A program made the position numbers and the translations under genes. Shown piece by piece: positions 1-10,984 of a stretch of 64,000 nucleotides of DNA; position 1 is the first letter of the stretch; every line of letters starts with the position of its first letter. The stretch comes from Eledone cirrhosa (lineage: Eukaryota; Mollusca; Cephalopoda; Octopoda; Eledonidae). The notes below the pieces were generated by a model that saw only the letters and a list, made by a program, of their open reading frames with translations, ran no database searches and was not told the DNA's origin. Location: assembly GCA_964016885.1 (NCBI GenBank), contig OZ024742.1:4486647-4550646 (forward strand), read 5' to 3'.

Positions 1-298
1 AACCATATTTATTTCATTACATATATTTCAAGGATATCATATTAAAAATATGGTATGCCCTCTTCAGATAAAATACAATATATAAACAGTTTTATAAATA
101 AATTTGACATACCTTAGAATTTTTACAACTTCCATTTAAAAAGTTGTTATAACAACTTTTTAAATGGAAGTTGTAAAAATTCTAAGGTATGTCAAATTTA
201 TTTATAAAACTGTTTATATATTGTATTTTATCTGAAGAGGGCATACCATATTTTTAATATGATATCCTTGAAATATATGTAATGAAATAAATATGGTT
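1..298. repeat. 298-bp perfect palindrome (foldback element core)
   Basis: Positions 1-149 are the reverse complement of 150-298 with no spacer; the axis lies in GTTGTTA|TAACAAC. The left arm begins at the window edge, so the element probably continues leftward. Sequence just after the right arm (299-420) matches, in reverse complement, the left flank of related copies at 16288-16480 and 19225-19500, so the complete element is longer than the palindrome seen. No protein is encoded. It is a non-autonomous foldback element or a head-to-head duplication of a dispersed repeat. A collapsed or artefactual assembly junction at the contig edge is the alternative. Confidence 0.9.
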
Positions 299-416
299 TT
301 ATAAATGTAGTTTCCATTTGTTTTATATCGTAAAATACTCCAAAACTTGTTGAGTGCTTTTATATCAGTTATAAAATATTTACTCGTTGTAACCCAACAA
401 TTTTAAATAAAACTTT

Positions 417-420
<4 letters not shown>
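299..420 (-). mobile_element. Flank of the foldback repeat family
   Basis: This stretch is the reverse complement of the first part of the related copy near 19230-19340, including the segment about bases around GTTGAGTGCT and the ATTTACTC block. It ends in a long (TA)n tract, as do the other family members. No coding potential was seen. Confidence 0.6.
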
Positions 421-515
<95 letters not shown>

Positions 516-553
516 GTATATATATATATTATATATATATATATAATATATAA
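420..553. repeat. (TA)n microsatellite
   Basis: About 85 bp of pure TA dinucleotide followed by interrupted TA-rich sequence to about 553. It borders the foldback element, and TA arrays flank most such elements in this window. Confidence 0.95.
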
Positions 554-597
554 CAAAGGAGAGGCACAAAAACAAAGAAAAGAATATATATATACAG

Positions 598-800
598 TGA
601 AGGCGCATGGCTGAGTGGTTGTGAGGTTGTGCGTTCGATTCCCGGACCGGGTGATGCATTATGTCCTTGGGAAAGAGACTTTATTTCACGTTGGTACATC
701 TACCAGGAGTTGCGACCGATAGATAGTATTAGCAATTAGAAAGACCAATAGAAACATTGTTTCCTCGGTCCAATTTGACGAAAGTTGATCGAGTGTTTAT
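598..800 (+). mobile_element. tRNA-derived SINE, cephalopod type
   Basis: The head resembles a tRNA gene with an A-box-like TGGCTGAGTGG at about 608 and a B box GTTCGATTCCC at about 633. The body contains CACTTTATTTCACGTTG-like sequence (here GACTTTATTTCACGTTGG), characteristic of tRNA-related cephalopod SINEs as I know them. It would be transcribed by RNA polymerase III and moved by a partner LINE. The 3' limit is approximate because the body decays into AT-rich sequence. Confidence 0.75.
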
Positions 801-965
801 ATACATATATTGCTCTACGCGTATACATAAACTGGCATATTATGAATTCATGCATTTCTTTTTTATTTTACATAGCTTTATGTAGTTTATTGTAATAAAT
901 CTCGTATTTTTGAGCTATTATCCTTCACCAACCTTTATCTGTTTTCGCATTTGAAACCGAATTAC

Positions 966-1040
966 TATATATATATATATATATATATATAAGTAGAAGT
1001 TGTATTTAATATCATTATATTTATATATATATATATATTA
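966..1040. repeat. (TA)n tracts with a foldback-family fragment
   Basis: Two TA runs (about 967-991 and 1023-1038) bracket AAGTAGAAGTTGTATTTAAT, which matches the start of the repeat near 19221. This is a small remnant of the same dispersed family. Confidence 0.6.
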
Positions 1041-1060
1041 AATAGATGATGGATAAATCG

Positions 1061-1682
1061 GTATTTATGCTTTTGACATCAAATGAATATCTAGGATGAA
1101 ATAAGAAAGTTTTCACCTTGTAATTTTGGTCTTCATTACGTATTGCACTTATATAGACATTCTTGTTGCTATTCTGCTAGAGATGAAAGTATAATCCCAT
1201 AAAGTTCAAGAATTCAATGATCTTACATATTTTAATATATTATACCTCAGTAGATATATCTTACTAAGAGGCACGCTGTTGGGGAGGTATTCTCGCTTAC
1301 ATTTACATATAAAGATTGACATGGAATCGACTGACATCGGCTTCGATGAAGGCGAGTGTTCCAGCTGTTTGATAAACGGAATAGCCTACTCAAGAAATAA
1401 TGGAATTAATGTGCAAGTGACAGAGCATTCCAAAGACTCTTCAAACATTAATGTAATCCTCGGGTATATTCAGCGTGACACTGACATTTGAATTACAGGA
1501 AGATTTTATCTGACGGGCTTGAAAACAGCTTGACTCAAAAATCTAGTGAATGACATTTGCGCAAAACGCCGCGCGGTAAATCAAGAAACCAAGGATCTTT
1601 ATTTTGAGAACCGAAATCCTTAACTATCCAGCAAGGCTGCGACAATAATACACACATACACACACAACGTTGATTTTATGCT
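1061..1682. other. Unassigned non-repetitive stretch
   Basis: Mixed-composition sequence without a recognisable repeat or domain. A 70-codon frame at 1279-1491 begins at a non-ATG codon, has no motif I recognise, and is no longer than expected by chance. Confidence 0.5.
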
Positions 1683-1885
1683 TTCTGATTTAGGCACAAA
1701 GCCAACAATTGTGGGGGGAGTCTATTAAATCTAGCCCAATATGTACTTTATTTTATCGAACTTGTAGGGTTAAAGGCAAAGCTAACCGCGGCAGAATTTG
1801 AACTCATAATGTAATGGGTCGTAAATCTATGCCACGAAGCATGGTGTCCAACGCTTTACCTAGACTGCCAATCCACCACCATTGC
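1683..1885 (-). mobile_element. tRNA-derived SINE, minus strand
   Basis: Read on the minus strand this has a tRNA-like B box (AGAATTTGAAC on the plus strand at 1793-1803), then a CCTTTAACCCT...CGATAAAATAAAGTAC body and the end block GGCTTTGTGCCTAAATC. The same body recurs at 2431, 31968, 32212, 40765 and 63462, which defines the family in this window. This copy carries many substitutions and so looks old. Confidence 0.8.
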
Positions 1886-2094
1886 CTTTCACATATATGA
1901 GAATTATTGCTTAACTTCCAGCATTTGCGAAGATTTTTCTAAAATATTTTTATATCGGCTGCAGTTAAACAATTACAGTAAAAGAATAAAGGAATTAAAT
2001 ATATGAGTGTATTTCTTGCTACTATAAGTAGATAGATTGACATTAAATGGTTTTATCGTGAAATACCTATGACAATTATCGTTCTTATTTCAAT

Positions 2095-2222
<128 letters not shown>

Positions 2223-2430
2223 AAATGTAAGTGTGTGTAAGTATTCCAGATTCAATGAAATAAATATTACAGAGTTTAGCACTCGTTTCGGTTTCATGAA
2301 AGGAATACGTCGAAGTATCAGCTATAGGGTTAGAGAGAGAAAGAGAGGGGTATAGACAGAGAACATAAAGATAGATTTGTATATATATATATATAATATT
2401 ATTTATGTCCCGTGTATGAACATAAATAAT

Positions 2431-2490
2431 TGTTTCTACTTTAGGCACAAGGCCAGCAATTACTCAGTTCATTACTGGTACTTTATGTAT
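2431..2490 (-). mobile_element. Truncated SINE 3' end
   Basis: TTTAGGCACAAGGCCAGCAA followed by a TACTTTAT block matches the body end of the SINE family on the minus strand; the tRNA-like head is missing. Both sides carry a TGAACATAAATAAT direct repeat (about 2416 and 2490), a candidate target-site duplication. Confidence 0.7.
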
Positions 2491-2590
2491 GAACATAAAT
2501 AATATAATAATATATCAGCTATCATCTCTGATTGAGCAATGTTTTCCTTTTTCCTTTTTCACACTTACAGATATTTACTACACACACACT

Positions 2591-2591
<1 letters not shown>

Positions 2592-2643
<52 letters not shown>
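2592..2643. repeat. (TA)n microsatellite
   Basis: About 52 bp of pure TA repeats. Confidence 0.95.
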
Positions 2644-2647
<4 letters not shown>

Positions 2648-2899
2648 ATCGTGACATCTCAGCTATCTATTTATTTCAATTAAATAGATTTCAATTACGC
2701 TACCACACCACACTGCAGCGCTCCTTCTATTATTATACTATTTAATGGTAGTCTGGCTGCGTGACCGGAATTACACTTTTGTGATTGATTGCATTTCAAA
2801 TGTTTTACACAAACAACGATAGGCTTTTTTCCTTTTTTCTGTTTTCTCGTTCTGTTGATGCTGACACCAATAAATTTATAATTCTAAAGTAACCAATAT

Positions 2900-3061
2900 C
2901 TGTAGGCGCATCATGGCACAGTGTTTTGAGGTGTTCGCTAGGCAACCACGTGGTTTCGGATTCAGCCCTATTGTGAGACACCTTGGACAAGTAACTTCCG
3001 CTATAATCTTGGGTTGACCTATGTTGTATTGTGTGAGCGAAATTTGGTACAGAAACCCATC

Positions 3062-3146
<85 letters not shown>
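2900..3146 (+). mobile_element. tRNA-derived SINE with (TG)n tail
   Basis: The head starts GTAGGCGCATCATGGCACAG, includes ACCACGTGGTTTCGGATTCAG with a B-box-like segment, and continues CACCTTGGACAAGTAACTTC. This order is the one I know from widespread octopus and squid SINEs. The copy ends at about 3060 and runs into (TA)n then about 75 bp of (TG)n. Such microsatellite tails are usual for these SINEs. Confidence 0.8.
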
Positions 3147-3149
<3 letters not shown>

Positions 3150-3169
3150 CTGTGTATGTTTCTGTGAAG

Positions 3170-3548
3170 AAACTCAACTACTACTATCATGACTACATAC
3201 CTATCTCTATATATACACAAGAATTCATTCTCCAATCCCCTTCTTAGCAAGGAAGATGGAAAAAACACTTACCCCAACGCTTAATTTTAAATCTTTAATT
3301 TTTAGTTTTTAAATCTTATTAATTCTTTTTAATTGTAATACCCAACATTTGATAAGATGAATTTTAATAATACATCGAAACCGGTAATACTTTATATACT
3401 TTATTTACTTTTTATACATGATAAAACTCTTTTTTAAAAGAAGTGTCCGTCTCATTTTTCAATGTCATTTTGACGAATCAAAGACAGGATAAAAAAGAAA
3501 AACAGGCCCTAAAATATATTTTCCAACTTCACCTTATCTTTCTCTCTG

Positions 3549-3560
<12 letters not shown>
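3170..3560. repeat. Dispersed repeat A, copy 1
   Basis: The order ACACAAGAATTCATTC, AGCAAGGAAG, TTTTAAATCTTTAATTTTTA, ATACATCGAAACCGGTAATA and TTTTGACGAATCAAAGA is repeated with about 80-90% identity by eye at 15300-15660. It ends in CT/TA/TG microsatellite in both places. No protein domain was recognised; it could be the 3' part of an unidentified element. Confidence 0.75.

Positions 3561-3592
<32 letters not shown>
3544..3592. repeat. (TA)n(TG)n microsatellite
   Basis: Short compound dinucleotide tract at the end of dispersed repeat A. Confidence 0.9.
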
Positions 3593-4631
3593 GTGTCGAT
3601 TGTCTCAAGAGTTCAGGTTTGTTTTTAGGGTTTGCAGATATAAGCAAGAATAAATGAAAGAAGGAAAGTAAATAAAAATACAAATATAGGTATAAACAAT
3701 ACCTTCTATTTTCATCAAGTCACCCAAAACACGCGAAATCGAACATTCCGCTTAACATGGCAAAAAGAACTATAATATCGGATCCGATTAAACGTAACCA
3801 AAGACTGAATGAACAGAAAAGTATCCGAAGAGCCTTCCTATTTTGGCATAATCACCATCGGAATAAAAAAGGATAACATATAAATATCCAAGTGCCAGTG
3901 ACAACAAAAAACAAAACTATAAAACATTTAAATGTTGTTTCAACACTTAACCATGCCGTTCATCTGATAATGATAAAGAAGAAGAGAGTCACTTATTTTT
4001 ACTTTCTATATCCAACAGTTACCCAAAGGTTTTTCTTATTTCATCAATAGCCTTTCTATTATTATAGGAACAACCAAGAAGCCCATTTTGAAATTACATA
4101 TACATGGATTTCCAGAAATTCTAATAAAAAATGTCTAATCAAAAAAATGTATATAAAGGATAACAGTTTCCATAACAACACAATGTGATATCTCTTTCAG
4201 AATATTATTGGCGGGTGTAAATGTTAAACACCCAGTTAAAATTATTATAGTTATAACAATCTCTATTGTGGTTCTATTCAGAATTTCTGAGATAAATTCT
4301 TGTCATTTTTCTTTTGTTGATATTCGTGTTGTTCCTATTGCTACTGCTGCTGTTGTTGTTATTGTTGTCAATGATAATATAGCAACTGTTATTGAAGTCG
4401 TCCTTGTTGTTATTGTTATAAATGATAATGTAGTTTCTATTATTGTAGTAGTCCATGTTGTGGTTGTTTTTGTTTTCGCCTATATCAGGAACTGTTATTT
4501 ATGTACAAATTACACCACACTGTCAGAACAACTACAGAAATAATTTACTGCAGTAATGAAAACAAAGCATGATATTTCAGAAATACCCTCAAGCTGTATT
4601 TTTCTCCCATTTTCCTGCTTTCCCTTGTTAG
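3593..4631. other. Unassigned AT-rich stretch
   Basis: No recognisable gene or element. 4300-4460 is an imperfect GTT/ATT trinucleotide-like region that gives Val-rich and Asn-rich frames on the two strands. These are compositional artefacts. Confidence 0.5.

Positions 4632-4719
<88 letters not shown>
4632..4719. repeat. (TC)n microsatellite
   Basis: About 88 bp of uninterrupted TC repeats, a pure polypyrimidine tract. Confidence 0.95.
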
Positions 4720-4721
<2 letters not shown>

Positions 4722-6000
4722 ATTATTTCTATATTTCTCTGTCCTACTATTCAGTCTTCTACAAGATGGTAGCTTCTGTTTCTATCTTTCATCCCTAATA
4801 TGCTACTCATTTCTCCCCGATTTTAAATATCTCTCTCCTAATTATGGAACATAATTTAAACCCTTAAACATGTCATGTGATTGTCGTACTTGTTGACTCC
4901 TGTTGTTGTTGGTGGTGTTGTTCTTCTTCTTCTCCATCTCGGTGTTCTTGCCCCTCCCCTATCTTTAATATCTCCTCCTACTATTCCAAAGAGCCACCAA
5001 GGTGTCTCTACAGCTTCACTCATTTGTTATTAATCGCCATCAGATATCCTTCAAATCTCACATTACCCTTTCAAAGAACAAACATGAAAGTACATATATA
5101 TATATATCCAGGGAGTGTAACTTGGAGTTACTGTAGATTCACCCGGGTGAGCACTCCATTTTTAGGTTCACTTCTGTGTCGAGGTGTAGAGCTAGACAGT
5201 GAAATAAGATAACAATGACGATTGCTTAATGTTAATGGAAAAATGAATATATGAATGTATTCAGTTTCCCATTAACATTACAAGACAAAACCTATATATT
5301 TGTTAGCATAAGTATGCATCTGTGTATATATATGTTACTAGATATATTAATTCTTTATAATTATCTCCAAATTATTTTGTCGAGCAAAAATTGGCCAAAA
5401 CTGCTACTATAGTAACGGTCCGGCTGCTGTCTTCTTAACAAACCACTCTTCACTGATTGACCTCGATGTCACGTGACTGATTCTTTTGAATTTGCCACCG
5501 ACGCTGTAGGCAGTGATTTTTTCAATGGCTTGGAATTTAGTCCACGCTTTGCTTTTTCCCATCCACTGAATTATTTTTGTATAAGTTCCCTGTGTCCACG
5601 TATTGCCTGGAAACTTAGCTGAGAATAGACTTCCCTGATGACGAAAGGCTTCTCCGTACGTTTTTTCGGAAAATATGTTTATTCCCTTTCATAAACTAAT
5701 TAGTTGGAGTCACATTTTAGTAAGTAAGTTAATTTTATAATTTTCTTATTTTACGTCTCTCATATATATATATACTTAATACATTAACAGAGAAACCTTT
5801 TAGCGATACTCTGACCAACCCCCATCTCACTCAACAAACATTAGGATATACCTGAGTATAATCCCAATTATACGTTTGGGGTGCTAACTATATTCTATTT
5901 CGTGGATAGTCGGCTGTATTATTTTATATGAGACATAATAAATAAATCTCTCTTTCCATGCGATCGTTTCGTTATAAAATTTCTACAAGGTGGGAAAATA
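4720..6000. other. Unassigned stretch
   Basis: No domain or known repeat recognised. A small inverted repeat AATGTTAATGG / CCATTAACATT (about 5227-5281) and short TA runs near 5095 and 5763 are the only structure seen. Frames here are short and without motifs. Confidence 0.5.
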
Positions 6001-6109
6001 ATGTCCAAGTTTATTGTGTTGTATCAGATGAAAGAATGGTATTTAACTAATGTATTGGTACGCGATGGGGCCCACCCACAGCCCCGGCGGCAGAATGGAG
6101 AAGGCGTTT

Positions 6110-7141
6110 TCCGGAGGATGACAAGGGAGACGCGTTGGAAAAGCCACTCCAACTCGCGGGGCTCACACCTGCGGCTGGTCAGCTCAGCGCCTATGGTGGT
6201 GAGTAAGAAGGTAGCCCTGGGGCCGAGGACACCAGAAGTTTCCACTGCCAGGGGAACAACCGCAAACCTGTCGGAGAGTGACCGGTATTTGAGGAGTTTG
6301 GCCCTTCAGCCCGACGTGCAGCAGAACCTGGGTCAGTCGCAGACTGCACCAGGTTGCGGCTGCAGAAAGTGTCGGTGCAAGTGGAATCCCAGATGAGGGG
6401 TTTGCCACCGCGGAACGGGAAGATGGTCATGCCATCTGGCCTTTTGACGTCCCCTCGATCCAGCCCCACCGGCTCGAGCTGGGAAGGGAAGCCTGCAGCG
6501 TCCAAGCCATGCTTAATGACCTCGTTGAAGGCAGTATGGCGTGGAATGCGGCCGGCACTGTGGTGACAGGAAAGCGGGTGGAGGCTAAAAGCGTCCACGA
6601 TGGAACCGCAGCGACATTGGTGTGGCTGGCAGATCCGGAGGCCGAGCCTCAGGGAAACGCCGATTCGCAGGCTATGGTTGTCTAGCTGCGTGCCAGTGGA
6701 GAAGGAGGGCAGAGCATTGAACCAGGCACCACTGTGGGGTTTGGAGGCCGCACGAAAACAAGCAAGGCGGTGCTGGTCGAGCTGGCGCGTGAGCCTGTCT
6801 GAGGCCAGGCTGCACTGGATGGCATCCCAAGTGCGTTGGGGGGACTTGACGTCAACAGGGGGAGAAGGAGGAGGGACGTCTACTGGGCTAAGTCCCAGCC
6901 GGTCCCACGTCTCACAGGCGGCCTCACGTTCTCTGAACACAAAGAGTTCTGTTGTGTTTTTTGAAGAACCCTGCTGACGGGGACGCAGCACGAGGTTACC
7001 GATGAAAGATACGCCGGAAAAGCTAGTGAGATCGGGGACCGCAGGCCTAGGCCGCCATACCTGAGCGGTAAAGTTGCCTGTTGCCACCCTATGTCGTGAA
7101 ACTTGACGTTTCATATCCCCTCGGCTGCGGCTCGGACACAA
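6110..7141 (-). pseudogene. C-terminal CCHC and restriction-like endonuclease of the RLE LINE
   Basis: The frame 7141-6191 carries PHQCRCG...HPLSCHHSAG (zinc-binding CxC...C/H cluster, about 6560-6610) followed by KRPDGMTIFPF...LIWDSTC. The PD and WD residues about 16 apart match the PD-(D/E)XK-like nuclease of R2-type elements. A frameshift near 6240 moves the last 45 or so residues, which end with a SWLFQRVS-like segment (here LEWLFQRVSLVIL), into another frame down to about 6110. The domain would cleave the genomic target for integration. Family membership is well supported; activity is not expected. Confidence 0.8.
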
Positions 7142-7259
7142 GTATCGAGGTCAGCGAGGAGAGATGTCTGGGTGTAGCATGGAGCGCTGCGGAGTGTATA
7201 GAGGAGATTCTGCATGGCGAAGCAGTTCCTCGGCAGAAAGAGAGCTGGGTGGCCGTCTA

Positions 7260-8724
7260 TCAAGCCCAGTCGGCTCGTGAGAGTCTGTAGCTGTTAAAAC
7301 CTGAACCTGATGGTGGAGCGGATGGCCGGCGGATGGATCGGTGACCCGAGGATGAGGATATCCTCTTTAGGGTCACCTGAACCTGGCGGAGAATGAACCG
7401 CACGTCAAAGACGGAGGCTGCAAAGCTCGCAGCATCGAGGCTGACGTTCACCACCTCCGACTTGGCCGAGTTGACCTGGAGGCCGATTCCCGCCAGGGAA
7501 GGAATCACCGATTGAAGGTCTTGGCAGATCGTCCGTACGGGCCCGCCCAACGTAGCATCATTCAGATACCAAACATTGAGAGGGGCCGTGATACTCCGGG
7601 CGATATGGTCAATACCAAGGGCGAACAGGAGGGGTCCCAAACGGTCGCCCTGTTGGACCCCAGTAGCCGAGGGTATGAACGTAGCAGCTAGGAGCATTCT
7701 CGGGGTTCCATATCACAGGTAGGACAGCGGGTAGGCAGAGGGGGCTCGCCTCGAGCAGATGATCCCGGCAGGCCTCGAGCAGATGATCCCGGCGTAAAGA
7801 GTTAAAGGCATTCCTCATGTCAAGCTTGACAATGAGATGCCTGGAGTCCCTGGATGCCGGTACCGATGGGCAGCTGCTGAAGAACTGCCTGATTGCATGA
7901 GAGGCTCCCTCACAGCCACCGGACACGCCGACACCCAGTTGCACCGGACTAAACTCCTCAACCAGTTCGTGTGTGACGGACTTGCAGATCACCTTGGCCA
8001 GCCTCCGGAAGACATTGCCCAGAGCAATGGGGCGTATGCCACCCTCTTTCTTCCTGAGAGCGGTGAGGCTGGCCGAAAAAAAGGAGGCCTCGGGCGTAAG
8101 GGTCGAGGGCACCATGAATGAGCCTATTGGTGAGCGCTACAATTGCACTCAGAAGGCGGCGCCCGGCCTCAGCGGAGAGGGGGGATGTCAACTCCTTGAG
8201 GTGGCCTGGTCGGAGACCATCAACACCTCCGCAGCTGCTAGCTGGGAAGGACCTGATGGCCGACATGATATCTGCATCAGTAGCCACAAGGAGCAGGTGG
8301 GGGTCGAGTGGGGGTATGGGTCTGAGATCAGTGGGTGGCTCAGGGTGTTTGAGCCGCAGAGCAGCCAGGATCTCCTCGGTTGGTTGGAGGACAGTGTCCT
8401 GTGAGGCAACAACTCTGACTGCGTCCGAGACATCACCCATGATAAGCTTTGCGTTTACCCTGTCACGTATACGCTTGGCGCTGGCCTCGGGGTTGAGGAT
8501 AGGGGGTGCCTGGCGTCCCTGGGCACGCTTGGAATCGGCGCTCGCCCAAATGACGAGACATTGGCCTTGACGAAGGCTGCTGTTGACCGGCCGCCCCGGT
8601 CAGCGCCAGAGCTGGGGAGGCCGAGGGCGAGTGGGGCGAAATAGAACAGCCGCTCCCAGTCACTGGCTCGATTAGAGTCCAGGGCGCTCTCAATCGAGGA
8701 AGCGAGGGCATCGGCTACCGGCAC
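7260..8724 (-). pseudogene. Reverse transcriptase of the RLE LINE, frameshifted
   Basis: Read downstream on the minus strand: CGGVDGLRPGHLKEL (about 8230), GGIRPIALGNVFRRLAKVI (about 8040), LIVKLDMRNAFNSL with the first catalytic Asp (about 7825), GVQQGDRLGPLLFAL (about 7645) and the box normally ending in DD, here WYLNDATLGG (about 7575). The segments lie in three frames. A 24-bp tandem duplication near 7747-7795 doubles the residues RDHLLEAC. The second catalytic Asp position reads Leu-Asn-Asp, where YLDD would be expected. The enzyme would copy element RNA at a nicked target. This copy cannot be functional. Confidence 0.85.
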
Positions 8725-8796
8725 CCGTGCCGCTCTCGGGATCCTGAGTGGGATCTTCCGGAGCCGCCTGAGCCGAGCGATGTTGACCAGCGAGGC

Positions 8797-9138
8797 TCAG
8801 GCGTCAGGCAAGCTCGCTGTCCCATCTGGTGGTGTGCCAGACGGCTGTGGCTGGGAAGACGTGGGGAAGAGGCAGCTCCTGCACCTCCACGCTGCGAGGG
8901 CATTGGAAGCTCGACGAGTCAAGCCAACGCAGGTGAGGTGGTGGAAGCAGCCGCACACCAAACAGTTCCGGCCCCTCTTCCGTTTGTTAGTGGTGCCGCA
9001 AGTGTTGCAGGTGTCGATTTGGAGGGGTGGTGGATGGGGCGTGGGGCCGGGGACTGGGGCACCGAGTGGAATCAGGGGTGCGTGGCTGGTGTGTGTGGGT
9101 GGAAGGGAAAGTGCTGGTAAGAGGGCAGCATAGCTCAC
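8797..9138 (-). pseudogene. N-terminal PHD-like zinc finger of the RLE LINE
   Basis: The minus-strand frame has a proline-rich start and then Cys/His spacing that fits a PHD (C4HC3) finger: CNTC, then NCLVC, HHLTC, and WRCRSC with the conserved Trp two residues before the seventh Cys. PHD fingers bind histone tails in chromatin proteins and also occur in the first ORF of some LINE families. The frame ends at a stop at 8797, and coding similarity seems to continue in other frames toward the RT. It could be a separate small ORF or the amino end of a single polyprotein. Zinc-finger assignment by eye; moderate certainty. Confidence 0.6.
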
Positions 9139-9140
9139 CT

Positions 9141-10020
9141 ATATATATGGAGGTGCCAGAAAACGAGAGCGAAAAGGGGCTGCATGGAGGGGGAGACACA
9201 GGAAGGTAGAATGGCAGTAAAAGAATGAGTGAATGGATGTACACAAAAAAGGGGGGGGGACTAGGAGTTGTTCCCAGCGGATACGCTGTGTGTGTGTTTA
9301 TATGACAGACTAATATACACTTTATTTATCAACTTGGATGGTCCATGGTGGAAGGACACGGAAAAAATGGGAGATTTCCTTGATAATGGATAGAAATCCG
9401 AAACATTTTGTGACTAATAAATTGCTAAGGTAACTTGGAATGACTCTTCCATCCTCCGGGGAAACGCCTTCTTCATCCTGTCCGCTGGGCCCATGGGGGG
9501 GGGGGAGCAGTACGTGGGACCCATTTGCTCATAATAGAGAGAGATGGGGAGGCCGAGAGAGATGTAGCTGATGACATTGGGAGTTCGGTTCTTCTGTATT
9601 CGGACTTGGCGTGTAAGGATGAAATGATTCATAATTACTTATAACTAGTCTTAAAGTTGTCCTCGTTACAAACTACATACGGTTTTATTTGGACTTTCTT
9701 ACTCGTTTCTTCTACTCTCACTTTTGGCTCATCTCTCTTTATCTATCTATCTATCTATCTCCCCCTCTCTCTCTTACTATCTATCTATCTATCTATTTCC
9801 CTATCTATTTCCCTATCTATCTATCTATCTATCTTGATAGAGTGAGACACGCTTCACATCGGCTCTGCTATTCTATCGGAATTTACCCTTACTATAGTAA
9901 GTACCAGTGAATTTTTTCAGTGCAACACATTTGGAACTCTTACCCCTGTTATTTGGGGAAACATTTTTACATTTACCCTCTTTTTAGGGGGTAAAATAAA
10001 TAACTATTTTTCTGTAAAAC
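9141..10020. other. Unassigned stretch with imperfect (TATC)n
   Basis: No gene recognised. 9732-9834 is an interrupted (TATC)n tetranucleotide tract. 9900-9960 holds a TTTACCC direct-repeat-rich patch before the LINE at 10036. The frame at 9657-9845 is encoded mostly by the microsatellite. Confidence 0.5.
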
Positions 10021-10035
10021 TTCTTTCTTGGACGC

Positions 10036-10984
10036 ATGGCGGGAAAGATGGCAGATATGTCTGCCATTAGCTCTGCCACGCCCCCTAAGTCTGAAGAACA
10101 AAAAATGGATACAACAAAACTAGACAACGAAACAAACAAGGAAAATGAAAAAACAAATGTTACGGAAAATGAGCAAACGGAAAACAAACACACAGAAAAT
10201 GAGAATACAAAAAACAACAAGGCAACTTTCGCCCAGACAACCAAAAAATCTATAATATATACACCTATTGACTTGACTGCCGCCAGAGAAAAACTGGCAG
10301 AAGCAAAAAAGCACATAGTCTTGGGGGAGAACGGAATGTTTTCCATTAATTCCCCCCCCCCCCCCATAATTCAAGAAAACGAGACTAGAAAACACTGTTC
10401 TGTTTAGAACAATTCTAAACCACACGAGAAAGCCAGCACAGCCCAGCCAAATGGAGATAGAGTTAGTCATAAAAGACTATATGAAGAATATTCTCTTCAT
10501 ACGAAAGGACCGACTCTATGGCAGCATTTCTGTTTTAACAAAAGACAAGGAAACAGCACAGAGGCTTTCCCTAAGCCCACTCTCAACAACAGCATACAGT
10601 TTCTATCCCTCCTACATGGGTAGAAGAACTCAGAGAGTCAAAATACAGACACTGCTGTCCACAATGGACTTCTGGTAGGCTATTGCTGGCTTCATAGACA
10701 TGGGCGAGGACACAGTGTTGTCAATGGGGAAGGCATCTGGAGATGCGTTCCTGGGAATGGGCCTCGACCTACTAGTCCAAATGAGGCCCGAAAGAATAGC
10801 GCAAATCCCGGATCGCATCTGGCTGGATGACCTCACCCCAATATATATAATTGTAGAGGGGAGAAGACCAGCATGCTATTCATGCATGGAAAGGGGACAC
10901 GTTAAGGCTAGCTGCCCGAATCGTATCCCCCAAAAAGGGGCAGTTAGCCTTAACGTTACTCCATCGATTCGACCTGGTCGATAG
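10036..10984 (+). pseudogene. ORF1 protein of Tx1/L1-like LINE copy 1
   Basis: It starts at ATG with MAGKMADMSA and has an acidic, Asn/Lys/Glu-rich low-complexity N-terminus. A change of frame around 10350-10450, near a poly-C run, moves into KNILFIRKDRLYGSISVL. A TAG at 10676-10678 replaces a Trp present in copy 2. Beyond it the same frame continues to the zinc knuckle CYSCMERGHVKASC (C-x2-C-x4-H-x4-C) at about 10873-10914. ORF1 products of such LINEs bind element RNA. The frame runs into the deletion junction near 10960. Confidence 0.8.

Larger units (their letters stand above)
6000..9140 (-). mobile_element. Decayed LINE with restriction-like endonuclease
   Basis: A GC-rich island on the minus strand, unlike the AT-rich flanks, encodes in order a PHD-like zinc finger (9138-8797), RT (about 8440-7300) and a CCHC plus PD-X-D endonuclease (about 7141-6110). 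That order, with the endonuclease after the RT, marks a restriction-like-endonuclease (RLE) non-LTR retrotransposon. Such elements nick DNA and prime reverse transcription from the nick. At least five frame changes break the reading frame, so this copy is dead. No clean tail or target-site duplication was identified. The exact clade was not assigned. Confidence 0.85.

Noticed and set aside
598..680. Functional tRNA gene
   Set aside because: A- and B-box-like segments are present but no cloverleaf with acceptor stem could be formed, and the SINE body follows directly.
4274..4543. Val-rich or Asn-rich protein on either strand
   Set aside because: Produced by imperfect GTT/ATT repeats; no conserved features and no neighbours.
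6001..6977. Plus-strand frames across the GC-rich island
   Set aside because: They are antisense shadows of the minus-strand LINE, whose RT and nuclease motifs are clear.
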